The position numbers and the translations under genes were made by a program. This document shows positions 1 to 9,246 of a stretch of DNA of 13,571 bases, piece after piece (position 1 is the stretch's first letter; each line of letters starts with the position of its first letter). The notes beneath the pieces were generated by a model that was not told where the DNA came from, ran no database searches, and was given only the letters and a program-made list of their open reading frames with translations. This DNA is from an uncultured Frankiales bacterium (lineage in GTDB: Bacteria > Actinomycetota > Actinomycetes > Mycobacteriales > SCTD01): assembly GCA_946479905.1 (NCBI GenBank), contig CAMLIA010000121.1, positions 1 through 13,571 on the forward strand. Reading direction: 5' to 3'.

Positions 1-1794
<1,794 letters not shown>

Positions 1795-1797
1795 GGG

Positions 1798-3453
1798 CTA
1801 GTGCGCCGTCTCCGGCGGAGCGGGCTTGTACTTGGTGATGCGCTCCTGGCCCTCGGCGCCCTTGTCCATCGGGTCGACCGGCGCCTCGTTCACCACGATC
1901 GGCTTGCCGTCGGAGGTCTGGAACTCCTTGCTGAACTCGGCGACAGCGATCTCGAGCTCGGAGATCGTGCTGTCCTCGAGCTTGCCGGTGCTCAGGATGG
2001 TGTCGTAGATGCTGCCGTACTTGCGACCGATGAAGTCGAGCAGCTCGGACTCGAAGCGGCGCACGTCGCCGACCGGGACGATGTCGAGCTTGCCGTTGGT
2101 GCCGGCCCAGATCGACACGACCTGACGCTCCACGGCGAACGGCGCGTACTGGCCCTGCTTGAGGAGCTCGACGAGCCGCTGACCGCGCTCGAGCTGCGCC
2201 TTCGACGCCTTGTCGAGGTCGGACGCGAAGGCCGAGAAGGCCTCCAGCTCGCGGTACTGCGCGAGGTCGAGCCGCAGTCGGCCGGAGACCGACTTCATCG
2301 CCTTGATCTGCGCGTTGCCGCCGACGCGGGAGACCGAGATGCCGACGTTGATGGCGGGGCGGACACCGGCGTTGAACAGGTCGGTCTCGAGGAAGATCTG
2401 GCCGTCGGTGATGGAGATGACGTTGGTCGGGATGAAGGCCGAGACGTCGTTGCCCTTGGTCTCGATGATGGGCAGGCCGGTCATCGAACCGCCACCGAGC
2501 TCGTCGGAGAGCTTCGCGCAGCGCTCGAGCAGCCGGCTGTGCAGGTAGAAGACGTCACCGGGGTAGGCCTCGCGGCCCGGCGGGCGGCGCAGCAGCAGCG
2601 AGATCGCGCGGTAGGCGTCGGCCTGCTTGGTCAGGTCGTCGAAGACGATGAGGACGTGCTGGCCGTTGTACATCCAGTGCTGGCCGATGGCCGAGCCGGT
2701 GTAGGGGGCGAGGTACTTGAAGCCGGCCGGGTTGCTGGCCGGAGCCGAGACGACCGTCGTGTACTCGAGCGCGCCGGTCTCCTCGAGGCGGGCGACCAGC
2801 TCAGCGACGGTGGAGGCCTTCTGCCCGATGGCGACGTAGATGCACTTGACCTGCTTCTTCGGGTCGCCGGTCTTCCAGTTGTCGCGCTGGTTGATGATGG
2901 CGTCCAGGGCGACGGCCGTCTTGCCGGTCTGGCGGTCACCGATGATCAGCTGGCGCTGGCCGCGGCCGATGGCCGTCATGGCGTCGATGGCCTTGAGGCC
3001 GGTCTGCAGCGGCTCGGTCACGGGCTGGCGCTGCACGACGGAGGGGGCCTGGAGCTCGAGGATGCGGCGACCCTCGGCCTGGATCGGGCCCTTGCCGTCG
3101 AGCGGGTTGCCGAGCGGGTCGACGACCCGACCGAGGAAGCCGTCGCCGACCGGGGCCGAGAGGACCTCGCCGGTGCGCCGCACCTCCTGGCCCTCCTCGA
3201 TGCCGCCGGCCTCGCCGAGGATGACGACACCGATCTCGCGCTCCTCGAGGTTGAGGGCGAGACCGAGGACGCCGCCCTCGAACTCGAGCAGCTCGTTGGT
3301 CATGGCCGAGGGCAGGCCCTCCAGGCGCGCGATGCCGTCACCGGTCTCGATGACCCGTCCGACCTCCTCGCGGGCGGTCTCCGGCTTGTAGGCCTCGACG
3401 TACTGCTCGATCGCGCTCCGGATGTCCTCCGGTCGAATCGCGAGCTCGGTCAT
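1798..3453 (-). CDS. atpA: ATP synthase F1 subunit alpha
   Basis: Regulatory, non-catalytic nucleotide-binding subunit of the F1 head; 551 residues. The product starts [20 protein letters not shown]. The Walker A loop GDRQTGKT is at residues 172-179. Further downstream are the Walker B region [17 protein letters not shown] and the arginine-finger segment around [11 protein letters not shown]. The ATG at 3453 is chosen because AGGA lies 5-6 nt upstream and the N terminus matches the family; the same frame stays open far upstream, but that part is antisense shadow inside atpH. The protein is about 38 residues longer than the 513-residue E. coli alpha, because of a polar tail after about residue 515. 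Actinobacterial and mycobacterial alpha subunits carry such an extension, linked in mycobacteria to suppression of ATP hydrolysis. A 55-bp gap separates it from atpH. Confidence 0.98.
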   Translation of the reverse strand: MTELAIRPEDIRSAIEQYVEAYKPETAREEVGRVIETGDGIARLEGLPSAMTNELLEFEGGVLGLALNLEEREIGVVILGEAGGIEEGQEVRRTGEVLSAPVGDGFLGRVVDPLGNPLDGKGPIQAEGRRILELQAPSVVQRQPVTEPLQTGLKAIDAMTAIGRGQRQLIIGDRQTGKTAVALDAIINQRDNWKTGDPKKQVKCIYVAIGQKASTVAELVARLEETGALEYTTVVSAPASNPAGFKYLAPYTGSAIGQHWMYNGQHVLIVFDDLTKQADAYRAISLLLRRPPGREAYPGDVFYLHSRLLERCAKLSDELGGGSMTGLPIIETKGNDVSAFIPTNVISITDGQIFLETDLFNAGVRPAINVGISVSRVGGNAQIKAMKSVSGRLRLDLAQYRELEAFSAFASDLDKASKAQLERGQRLVELLKQGQYAPFAVERQVVSIWAGTNGKLDIVPVGDVRRFESELLDFIGRKYGSIYDTILSTGKLEDSTISELEIAVAEFSKEFQTSDGKPIVVNEAPVDPMDKGAEGQERITKYKPAPPETAH

Positions 3454-3508
3454 GGTTCCTGCTCTCTCGTCTTGTTGCGGCGTGCGGTGCTGTGTCTGGG
3501 GGGTGGTG

Positions 3509-4327
3509 CTAGAGGGAGTCGGCGAACTGGCGGCGGGCGGTGTCGAGGCGGCGCACGACGCTGGCGTCGAGGACCTCCTCGCCGACGCGGACGACCATGC
3601 CGCCGAGCAGCGTCGGGTCGACCTCGACGCGCAGCCCGACCTCACGGCCGTAGAGCTTCGAGAGCTCCTGCGTGAGGCGGTCGAGCTGCGGCTGCGTCGG
3701 GGCGACGGCCGCGGTGACCCTCGCGTTGAAGCGGTCGCGGAGGTCGGCCCCGAGCCGGGCGAACTCGACGAGCGCCTCGGTGATGGTGCGCCGGCGCGGG
3801 CCGAGCGCCGCCGCGGTGACGATCCGCACCGTGGCGTCCGTGGCCTTGCCGGAGAGCAGCGTCGACAGCAGCTGGCGCTTGCGGTCGGCAGCGGCGTTGG
3901 CGTCGTCGAGGGCCAGCCGCAGTGCGGCCTCGCCGCTGAGGATGCGCTCGAACCGGAAGAGCTCCTCCTCCACGCGGTCGAGCGCCCCGTCCGCCTGGGC
4001 CTGCAGGAAGGACGCGAGCACGCCGAGCGCCTCGAGGCCGTCGACCAGGTCGCCCGGACGCGACCAGCGCAGCCCGACGACGTCGACGAGGACCTGGACG
4101 GCGAGCGGAGAGACCTTGCCGCCGAGCAGGTTGTTGACCAGTGCCGTCTTGGCCTCGTTGTGGACCGACGTGTCGGCCAGCGCGCGGCGCAGCGGCAGCT
4201 CGCGGCCGAGCAGCTCGACAACGGCGAGCAGGTCCTCGGACAGCGTGCCGAGGTCTGCCGACGACGCGTCGAGCCCGATCAGGCTCTTGCGGGCCTCGGC
4301 CAGCGCGGTGCGGCTCGCTCCGAGCAT
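3509..4327 (-). CDS. atpH: ATP synthase F1 subunit delta, long actinobacterial form
   Basis: Peripheral-stalk subunit that joins the b dimer to the top of F1. The 272-residue product starts [20 protein letters not shown]. coli delta has 177 residues; this longer form is usual in actinobacteria. The C-terminal part (about 203-272) has the canonical delta features, a beta-strand segment [22 protein letters not shown] followed by a final helix [19 protein letters not shown]. The extra length comes from what looks like a second copy of the helical N domain: residues about 46-102 align with 136-193 at a constant offset of 90-91 (LRRALAD/LRLALDD, NLLGGK/TLLSGK). The start ATG shares one base with the atpF TGA (TGATG), so b and delta are separate but coupled. 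In Mycobacterium they are fused. Confidence 0.96.
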   Translation of the reverse strand: MLGASRTALAEARKSLIGLDASSADLGTLSEDLLAVVELLGRELPLRRALADTSVHNEAKTALVNNLLGGKVSPLAVQVLVDVVGLRWSRPGDLVDGLEALGVLASFLQAQADGALDRVEEELFRFERILSGEAALRLALDDANAAADRKRQLLSTLLSGKATDATVRIVTAAALGPRRRTITEALVEFARLGADLRDRFNARVTAAVAPTQPQLDRLTQELSKLYGREVGLRVEVDPTLLGGMVVRVGEEVLDASVVRRLDTARRQFADSL

Positions 4328-4854
4328 CAGGTCGCCTGGTTCGCGTCGAGCTCTGCGAGGAACCGGTCGACGACGCGCTGCTGGAGCGCCTCGTCAGCGA
4401 GCGACTCGCCGACGATGCGACCCGCGAGGTCGACGGCGAGGCCACCGACCTCACGACGCAGCTGCGCGAGCGCCTGGCGGTGCTCCGCGGCCAGCCGGTC
4501 CTCGGCCTGCTTGGTGACCGCCTCCGCGGCCCGGCGGGCCTCGTCCTTGGCCGCCTCGATCGTCTCGCTGCGGAGCCGGAAGGCGTCCTCACGGGTGCGG
4601 GCTGCCTCGGCGCGGGCCTCCGCCATCATCGCGGCGTAGTCGGACTCCGCGGCCTCCAGGCGCTCCTTGGCCAGGCGGCTGTCCTCCAGCTGCTGCCGGA
4701 TGATGTCCTGCCGCTTCTCCATGCTCGCCTTGAGCGGCGGCACCACGACCTTGTAGATGAAGGCCGCGATCAGGATGAAGGCAGCGAGCTCGGCGATGAA
4801 CGTCCCGTCGGGGATGAGGAAGTTCCCCTCCGCCGACACGGTCGAGTGAGACAT
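4327..4854 (-). CDS. atpF: ATP synthase Fo subunit b
   Basis: Membrane anchor and long helical rod of the peripheral stalk; 175 residues. The sequence shows one transmembrane segment at about residues 19-40 (FIAELAAFILIAAFIYKVVV). A long charged, alanine-rich amphipathic helix follows, with repeated E-A-R/K patterns (about 42-150) typical of the b dimer coiled coil, ending ...RFLAELDANQAT. The ATG at 4854 is supported by the match of its N terminus (MSHSTVSAEGNFLIPDGT) to actinobacterial b subunits. The upstream Shine-Dalgarno is weak (GCAGG about 6 nt before). It lies 30 bp after atpE and overlaps the atpH start by one base. No fusion with delta is present. Identification is secure from sequence and position. 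Confidence 0.96.
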   Translation of the reverse strand: MSHSTVSAEGNFLIPDGTFIAELAAFILIAAFIYKVVVPPLKASMEKRQDIIRQQLEDSRLAKERLEAAESDYAAMMAEARAEAARTREDAFRLRSETIEAAKDEARRAAEAVTKQAEDRLAAEHRQALAQLRREVGGLAVDLAGRIVGESLADEALQQRVVDRFLAELDANQAT

Positions 4855-4884
4855 GAGAACCTGCTCTGCTCCGAGTAGCTGCGG

Positions 4885-5211
<327 letters not shown>

Positions 5212-5222
5212 CTATGCGTGGG

Positions 5223-5936
5223 CTAGTGGCCCTCGCCGACCGCGGCGCTGAGGTAGACCACGGTCAGCAGGGAGAAGATGAGCGCCTGGATCAGGCCGAT
5301 GAACATGTCGAAGATGACCCACACGGACTTCAGGGGGACCGACACGAACACCCAGGGGAGCAGCCCGATGAGCGCGATCATGAGGCCGCCGGCGAAGAGG
5401 TTGCCGAAGAGTCGGAGAGCCAGCGAGAGCGGCTTCGCCACCTCCTCGATCGCCCGGAAGGGCACCAGCCAGTACGGCGCTCCCATGAAGCTCTTGGCGT
5501 AGCCGAGCGCGCCCTTGCGCCGGATGCCGGTGATGTGCACGATGCCGAGCACGAGGACCGCCAGCGCTGCCGGCAGGTTGATGTCCGAGGTGGGTGCGAT
5601 CAGCTGCTCATGGGTCGGCAGCACCTCGACGTAGTTCGCGATCAGGATGAACGCGAACAGCGAGACACCGAGCGGCACGACGAAGGCGGGGGCCTTGATG
5701 CCCATCGCCTCGTGGACCAGGTCCTCGATGTACTTCACCAGCCCCTCGAAGGCCAGCTGCAGCTTGCCGGGCACGCCCTCCGGGCTGAGCTGGCGGCGCA
5801 TGATGAGGCCCAGACCGATGAGCACCGCACCGGCCACGAGCGTCGAGATGACCGTGTCCCGGTTCATCGCGATGCCGAACAAGGTGAACCGCGGGTGCTC
5901 ACCCACGGTGATCTCGGTGAGGATGATGCCTCTCAT
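5223..5936 (-). CDS. atpB: ATP synthase Fo subunit a
   Basis: Stator membrane subunit providing the two proton half-channels beside the c-ring; 237 residues with about five or six hydrophobic helices. The diagnostic segment EEVAKPLSLALRLFGNLFAG includes the essential arginine R175, and the C-terminal helix IGLIQALIFSLLTVVYLSAA is canonical. The N terminus MRGIILTEITVGEHPRF aligns with the ITVGEH-type start of mycobacterial subunit a. The same frame remains open for almost 600 bases upstream, but that is antisense-like shadow. The ATG at 5936 is chosen because it overlaps the atpI stop as ATGA (4-bp overlap), indicating translational coupling. A 77-bp gap with a stem-loop separates it from atpE. 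Confidence 0.97.
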   Translation of the reverse strand: MRGIILTEITVGEHPRFTLFGIAMNRDTVISTLVAGAVLIGLGLIMRRQLSPEGVPGKLQLAFEGLVKYIEDLVHEAMGIKAPAFVVPLGVSLFAFILIANYVEVLPTHEQLIAPTSDINLPAALAVLVLGIVHITGIRRKGALGYAKSFMGAPYWLVPFRAIEEVAKPLSLALRLFGNLFAGGLMIALIGLLPWVFVSVPLKSVWVIFDMFIGLIQALIFSLLTVVYLSAAVGEGH

Positions 5937-6370
5937 CCGATCCGCGCCGCTCTCATCGCGACGCCGAGCTGCGAGATCAGCGCGAGCATCTGGTACCCGG
6001 CCAGGCCGACGAACAGCACCCAGCCGTTCGGGCGCGCGAGGAAGGCGACGAGCAGGGCCGCGCCGCTCACCATCCCAAGCCGGCTGAGAGAGCTCTTGAC
6101 GACCGCCTTGCGGTCCGGGTCGTCGGTCGGGTCCATCTTCGCTGTCGCCTGCTCGACGAGCAGCCCGTTCACGACGCCGAGGACGACGCCCCCGGCAAGC
6201 AGCAAGGCGATGGCGACGTGCCCGACCGACAGGCCGACCGCCAGCGCGATCACGATGCACGTCGCGGGAAGAACCAGAACGCGCCAAACGCCCTTGTAGC
6301 CGCGCTTGGCCACCGTCGGCGACACACTTGTCGTCGTCACAGTGGGGGAACTCTCCTTGGGGTCGTTCAC
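5933..6370 (-). CDS. atpI: AtpI-like ATP synthase accessory membrane protein
   Basis: Small integral membrane protein located directly upstream of subunit a, the usual place of AtpI. AtpI proteins are thought to help assemble the c-ring or, with AtpZ, carry Mg2+/Ca2+ to the synthase; that role is family knowledge. The 145-residue frame shows a polar Ser/Thr-rich N terminus and then four hydrophobic segments at about residues 30-47, 50-70, 95-112 and 115-136. The GTG at 6370 lies 6 bp after the preceding stop but has a poor Shine-Dalgarno. A perfect AAGGAG occurs at 6358-6353, followed 12 nt later by an in-frame GTG (codon 11, 6340). Translation could therefore start there and give 135 residues. 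The stop overlaps the atpB start. Family assignment rests on topology and position, as these proteins diverge quickly. Confidence 0.8.
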   Translation of the reverse strand: MNDPKESSPTVTTTSVSPTVAKRGYKGVWRVLVLPATCIVIALAVGLSVGHVAIALLLAGGVVLGVVNGLLVEQATAKMDPTDDPDRKAVVKSSLSRLGMVSGAALLVAFLARPNGWVLFVGLAGYQMLALISQLGVAMRAARIG

Positions 6371-6376
6371 GAGTCG

Positions 6377-6613
6377 TCAGTCTTGCAGGTGGCGCCGGAC
6401 CTCGAGCACCGACCCCACCACTCCGAGAAGGAGACCGGTTGTCATGCCGACCAGGACCATCACGGGCGCCGTCCCCCATACGCCGTCGAGGTAGTGGCCG
6501 AGCGCCAGGCCACCCCCGACGCACACCGCATTGACAAGTCCGAGACCGGCCAGCGTGGCGAGCGAGAGCGGCGGCTGACCGGGGTCCGGCCGGCCTTCGC
6601 TCTGATCGGGCAA
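6377..6613 (-). CDS. atpZ: AtpZ-like small membrane protein, first gene of the atp cluster
   Basis: A 78-residue protein with a short polar, proline-rich N terminus and two transmembrane helices (about residues 20-42 and 48-70), ending in a charged tail EVRRHLQD. The pattern GGGLALGHYLDGVWGTAP followed by a glycine-rich second helix is typical of the AtpZ/ATPase gene 1 family. These are small proteins found with AtpI and proposed to carry Mg2+/Ca2+ or help Fo assembly. The start is TTG at 6613: an in-frame TGA sits five codons upstream, no ATG is available in the conserved part, and GAGGA lies 4 nt before the TTG. The next gene, atpI, begins 6 bp after its stop. It probably begins the atp transcript, as the 107-bp gap upstream is the first gap large enough for a promoter. 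The family call is good but not certain. Confidence 0.78.
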   Translation of the reverse strand: MPDQSEGRPDPGQPPLSLATLAGLGLVNAVCVGGGLALGHYLDGVWGTAPVMVLVGMTTGLLLGVVGSVLEVRRHLQD

Positions 6614-6617
6614 GAGG

Positions 6618-6622
6618 TCCTC
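6618..6622 (-). promoter_or_regulatory. Shine-Dalgarno deciding the TTG start of the atpZ-like gene
   Basis: On the minus strand GAGGA (6622-6618) is followed by CCTC and then TTG at 6613-6611. Together with the in-frame TGA just upstream, this makes TTG the only reasonable start codon. Confidence 0.65.
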
Positions 6623-6648
6623 ACGTCACAAAGCCGGCCAGGACGAAG

Positions 6649-6689
6649 TGTGCCTGACCAGCGCTCGAACATGGGGAAACGCAGGCACA
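6649..6689 (-). promoter_or_regulatory. Inverted repeat in the leader of the atp cluster
   Basis: TGTGCCTG (6649-6656) and CAGGCACA (6682-6689) are perfect 8-bp inverted arms separated by 25 bp. They lie in the 107-bp gap between wecA and the atpZ-like gene, and one arm abuts the candidate -10 element. The pair could be an operator for a dimeric regulator or the base of an RNA hairpin in the 5' leader. The arms are seen directly; the function is a guess. Confidence 0.4.
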
Positions 6690-6695
6690 AACCTA
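6690..6695 (-). promoter_or_regulatory. Candidate -10 element for the atp operon
   Basis: The minus strand reads TAGGTT, which fits the TANNNT pattern of actinobacterial housekeeping promoters, about 77 bp upstream of the atpZ-like start. No convincing -35 hexamer is visible at 16-18 bp; the best is a weak CTGGGC. This is supported mainly by being in the only sizeable gap ahead of the atp genes. Confidence 0.3.
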
Positions 6696-6720
6696 GCAGA
6701 TGGCGGTCGGTGCCCAGCCG

Positions 6721-7827
6721 TCAGGAGCTGCGCTCCCGCAGCCTCGGCATCGCCAGCACGATGAGCGCGATGACGGCCAGGCTGCCCGCCACCCCGATCA
6801 CCATGAACGGCCCGGTGAGGAACAGCGCGACGCCGGTGAAGGCGAGCAGCGCGGTCCAGAAGTACATGATCAGGACGGCCCTGGTGTGGCTGTGGCCGAT
6901 CTCGAGCAGCCGGTGGTGCAGGTGCATCTTGTCCGGGGCGAAGGGGCTGCGCCCGGCGCGGGTGCGGCGGACGACCGCGAGCAGCAGGTCGACGAGCGGC
7001 ACCAGCAGCACGACGATCGGCAGCAGCAGCGGCAGCAGCACGGGGAAGGCGAGGTTCCTGGGCAGGTTCGTGTAGTTGAACTGGCCGGTGAGCGAGATCG
7101 CCGAGGCGCTCAGCATCAGCCCGATCAGCATCGAGCCGCTGTCCCCCATGAAGATCCGCGCCGGGTTGAAGTTGTGCGGCAGGAAGCCGAGGCAGGCGCC
7201 CGTGAGCACGGCCGCGATGAGCGTCGGCGCGCTGATCCGCTCCTGACCCACCCCGAGCGTGACCTGACCGCTCGACAGGCTGTAGGAGAACGCGAACAGC
7301 GCCAGCGCGGCGATGGCACCCACGCCGGCGAGCAGCCCGTCGAGGCCGTCGATGAAGTTGACCGCGTTGATGATGAGCAGGGTGAGCAGCACGGTGAGCG
7401 CGACGCCCTCCGAGCCCAGCGAGACCGCTCCCACGCCCGGCAGCGTGATGGTGAGCATCTGCAGGCCGAGCAGCACCATGATGCCGATGGCGACCGTCTG
7501 GCCGGCGAGCTTGGTCAGCGCGTCCAGCTCGAAGCGGTCGTCGACGAAGCCGAGCAGCGTGATGACCCCGCCTGCGACGACCACGGCCTGCACGTCGGAG
7601 TACTTGAACACCGCACTGAGGGCGGGCAGCGAGTGCGCCACCAGGAACGCCGCGCAGACGCCTGCGTACATCGCGACCCCACCGAGCCGTGGGGTCGGGA
7701 TGTCGTGAACATCACGGTCCCGGACCTGGGCGACCGCCCCGATCCGCAGCGCGACCCACCGCGCGACCGGCGTCAGCAGCCAGGTGACCCCGGCGGCGAC
7801 GCACAGGACGAGCAGGTACTCGCGCAC
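6721..7827 (-). CDS. wecA: Polyprenyl-phosphate GlcNAc-1-phosphate transferase (WecA/Rfe type)
   Basis: Integral membrane enzyme of the MraY/WecA family. Such enzymes move GlcNAc-1-phosphate from UDP-GlcNAc onto a polyprenyl phosphate, the first step of a lipid-linked glycan; in mycobacteria this starts the arabinogalactan linker. The 368-residue product has about 10-11 hydrophobic segments and the family motifs: HDIPTPRLGGVAMY (41-54), the Mg2+-binding DD at 96-97 in GFVDDRF, NAVNFIDGLDG (154-164), NPARIFMGDSGS (221-232) and the cytoplasmic HLHH (302-305) typical of the WecA/TagO branch. The start is GTG at 7827. It is in the same frame as glyA, three codons after the glyA TAG, and I see no clear Shine-Dalgarno, so it probably depends on reinitiation after glyA. 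The actual acceptor and glycan in this organism cannot be told. Confidence 0.92.
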   Translation of the reverse strand: MREYLLVLCVAAGVTWLLTPVARWVALRIGAVAQVRDRDVHDIPTPRLGGVAMYAGVCAAFLVAHSLPALSAVFKYSDVQAVVVAGGVITLLGFVDDRFELDALTKLAGQTVAIGIMVLLGLQMLTITLPGVGAVSLGSEGVALTVLLTLLIINAVNFIDGLDGLLAGVGAIAALALFAFSYSLSSGQVTLGVGQERISAPTLIAAVLTGACLGFLPHNFNPARIFMGDSGSMLIGLMLSASAISLTGQFNYTNLPRNLAFPVLLPLLLPIVVLLVPLVDLLLAVVRRTRAGRSPFAPDKMHLHHRLLEIGHSHTRAVLIMYFWTALLAFTGVALFLTGPFMVIGVAGSLAVIALIVLAMPRLRERSS

Positions 7828-7836
7828 GGCGAGACG

Positions 7837-9093
7837 CTAGCGGGGATAGGCCGGATGGGCTTCGACGAGGGAGGTGACACTCCGGCGGATCTCCTCCGCG
7901 GCGCTCCCGTCCTCGTCCTTCACGGCTCGACCGATCAGGCCCGCGATCTCCTTCATGTCACCCTCGGTCATGCCCTGCGTCGTGACGCTGGGCGTCCCGA
8001 CGCGGATGCCGGAGGCGACGGACGGGGGCTGCGGGTCGTAGGGGATGGCGTTCTTGTTGAGCACGATCCCGGCGGCGGCGCAGCGCGCCTCGGCCTGCTG
8101 GCCGGTGACCCCGATGCCCTGCAGGTCCAGCAGGGACAGGTGGGTGTCGGTGCCACCGGTGACCGGCCGCATCCCCTCCGCGCCCAGCGCGTCGGTGAGG
8201 GCGATCGAGTTGGCGATGACCTGCTTCGCGTAGGCCTGGTACGCCGGCGTGCTCGCCTCCTTCAGCGCGACCGCCTTCGCCGCCACCGCGTGCATGAGCG
8301 GGCCGCCCTGCATCATCGGGAAGACCGCCTTGTCGAGCTTCGCGGCGTGCTCCTCCTTGCAGACGAGCATGCCGCCGCGCGGGCCGCGCAGCACCTTGTG
8401 CGTGGTGAACGTCACCACGTCGGCGTAGGGCACCGGCGAGGGGATGGCCTTGCCGGCCACCAGCCCGATGAAGTGGGCGGCGTCGACCATCAGGATGGCC
8501 CCCACCTCGTCGGCGATCTCGCGGAAGGCCTTGAAGTCGATGAGGCGCGGGATCGCCGAGCCACCGCAGATGATCATCTTCGGGCGGTGCTCGCGGGCCA
8601 GCTCCCGCGCCTGGTCGTAGTCGATGTCCTCGGTGTCCTTCGCGACGCCGTAGTGGACGGCGTTGAACCACTTGCCCGAGAAGCTCACCTTCGTGCCGTG
8701 CGTCAGGTGACCGCCGTGCGGGAGCGACATCGCGAGCACCGTGTCGCCGGGCTGCAGGAACGCGCCGTAGACCGCGATGTTGGCGCTCGCGCCGCTGTGC
8801 GGCTGCAGGTTCGCGTGCTCGGCGCCGAAGAGCTCCTTGGCGCGGGCGATGCCGATCTCCTCCGCGACATCGACGACCTCGCACCCGCCGTAGTACCGCT
8901 TGCCCGGGTACCCCTCGGCGTACTTGTTGGACAGCGTCGAGCCGAGCGCGGCCAGCACCGCCGGGCTCGTGAAGTTCTCGCTCGCGATCAGCTGCAGCCC
9001 GCTGCGCAGCCGGGTGAGCTCGTCGAGGACGACCCCCGCGATCTCGGGGTCGGTCTGCTGCAGGTCGTCGAAAGAAGGACCCCAGAACGTCAC
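7837..9093 (-). CDS. glyA: Serine hydroxymethyltransferase
   Basis: Cytoplasmic PLP enzyme converting serine and tetrahydrofolate to glycine and methylene-tetrahydrofolate, the main one-carbon source. The 418-residue product has the family length. Motifs visible: LIASENFTSPAVL (35-47), KYAEGYPGKRYYGG (57-70), the cofactor-ring aspartate in LMVDAAHF (D204, H207), and the Schiff-base lysine K233 in TFTTHKVLRGPRGG. The start is GTG at 9093, preceded by GAGGGAG about 8 nt upstream; the N terminus MTFWGPSFDDLQQTDPEIAG matches actinobacterial homologues. It is preceded by a 249-bp structured gap, so it probably has its own promoter or is reached by read-through from the phosphatase gene. wecA starts 9 bp after its stop. 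Identification is secure. Confidence 0.97.
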   Translation of the reverse strand: MTFWGPSFDDLQQTDPEIAGVVLDELTRLRSGLQLIASENFTSPAVLAALGSTLSNKYAEGYPGKRYYGGCEVVDVAEEIGIARAKELFGAEHANLQPHSGASANIAVYGAFLQPGDTVLAMSLPHGGHLTHGTKVSFSGKWFNAVHYGVAKDTEDIDYDQARELAREHRPKMIICGGSAIPRLIDFKAFREIADEVGAILMVDAAHFIGLVAGKAIPSPVPYADVVTFTTHKVLRGPRGGMLVCKEEHAAKLDKAVFPMMQGGPLMHAVAAKAVALKEASTPAYQAYAKQVIANSIALTDALGAEGMRPVTGGTDTHLSLLDLQGIGVTGQQAEARCAAAGIVLNKNAIPYDPQPPSVASGIRVGTPSVTTQGMTEGDMKEIAGLIGRAVKDEDGSAAEEIRRSVTSLVEAHPAYPR

Positions 9094-9118
9094 GGCAGTG
9101 CTCCCTCGAGCGGTGGCG

Positions 9119-9141
9119 GGCGGTAGCGCCAGCCTACCGCC
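9119..9141 (-). promoter_or_regulatory. Hairpin in the glyA leader
   Basis: GGCGGTAG (9119-9126) and CTACCGCC (9134-9141) form a perfect 8-bp stem with a seven-base loop, ending about 10 nt upstream of the glyA ribosome site. The minus strand inside it reads TAGGCT (9136-9131), which could also be a -10 element, though without a good -35. It may be a translation-control hairpin, an operator or part of a promoter; the sequence alone does not decide. Confidence 0.4.
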
Positions 9142-9162
9142 GCCCCCAGCGCGCCCACGCGT

Positions 9163-9234
9163 TGATCAGCAGGCCATTGCACGTCCACCGCGCCCGCGCG
9201 TCACCCGGGCGACCGCCTGTTGATCTCCGCAAGG
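9163..9234. repeat. Palindromic intergenic element, copy 1
   Basis: Bounded by GATCAGCAGGC (9164-9174) and GCCTGTTGATC (9215-9225), which are inverted copies of each other (11 bp with one G/T-type mismatch). Inside is a second hairpin, CGCCCG (9191-9196) with CGGGCG (9206-9211) and a nine-base loop. The copy at 9247-9318 matches it at 58 of 72 positions without gaps, exactly 84 bp further on. The ends are identical and most differences are in the core. It looks like a folded DNA or RNA element rather than coding sequence. I do not recognise the family. Confidence 0.75.
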
Positions 9235-9246
9235 CCCGACGTCCCG

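Noticed and set aside
4327..4329. A b-delta fusion as in Mycobacterium
   Set aside because: A clear TGA ends atpF and an ATG starts atpH at the same bases in a different frame; the two are separate proteins.
5937..6524. Upstream extension of the atpB frame to a 433-residue protein
   Set aside because: The added part overlaps atpI and atpZ in another frame and is Arg/Gly-rich; the ATGA overlap and family N terminus fix the start at 5936.
6460..6690. A possible leader or overlapping ORF across the atpZ-like gene
   Set aside because: It lies out of frame with a well-supported small gene and has an Arg/Ser-rich shadow composition.
6700..9126. An 808-codon open frame on the plus strand opposite wecA and glyA
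   Set aside because: Same kind of antisense shadow: low-complexity Gln/Asp/Arg/Val-rich product with no recognisable motif.
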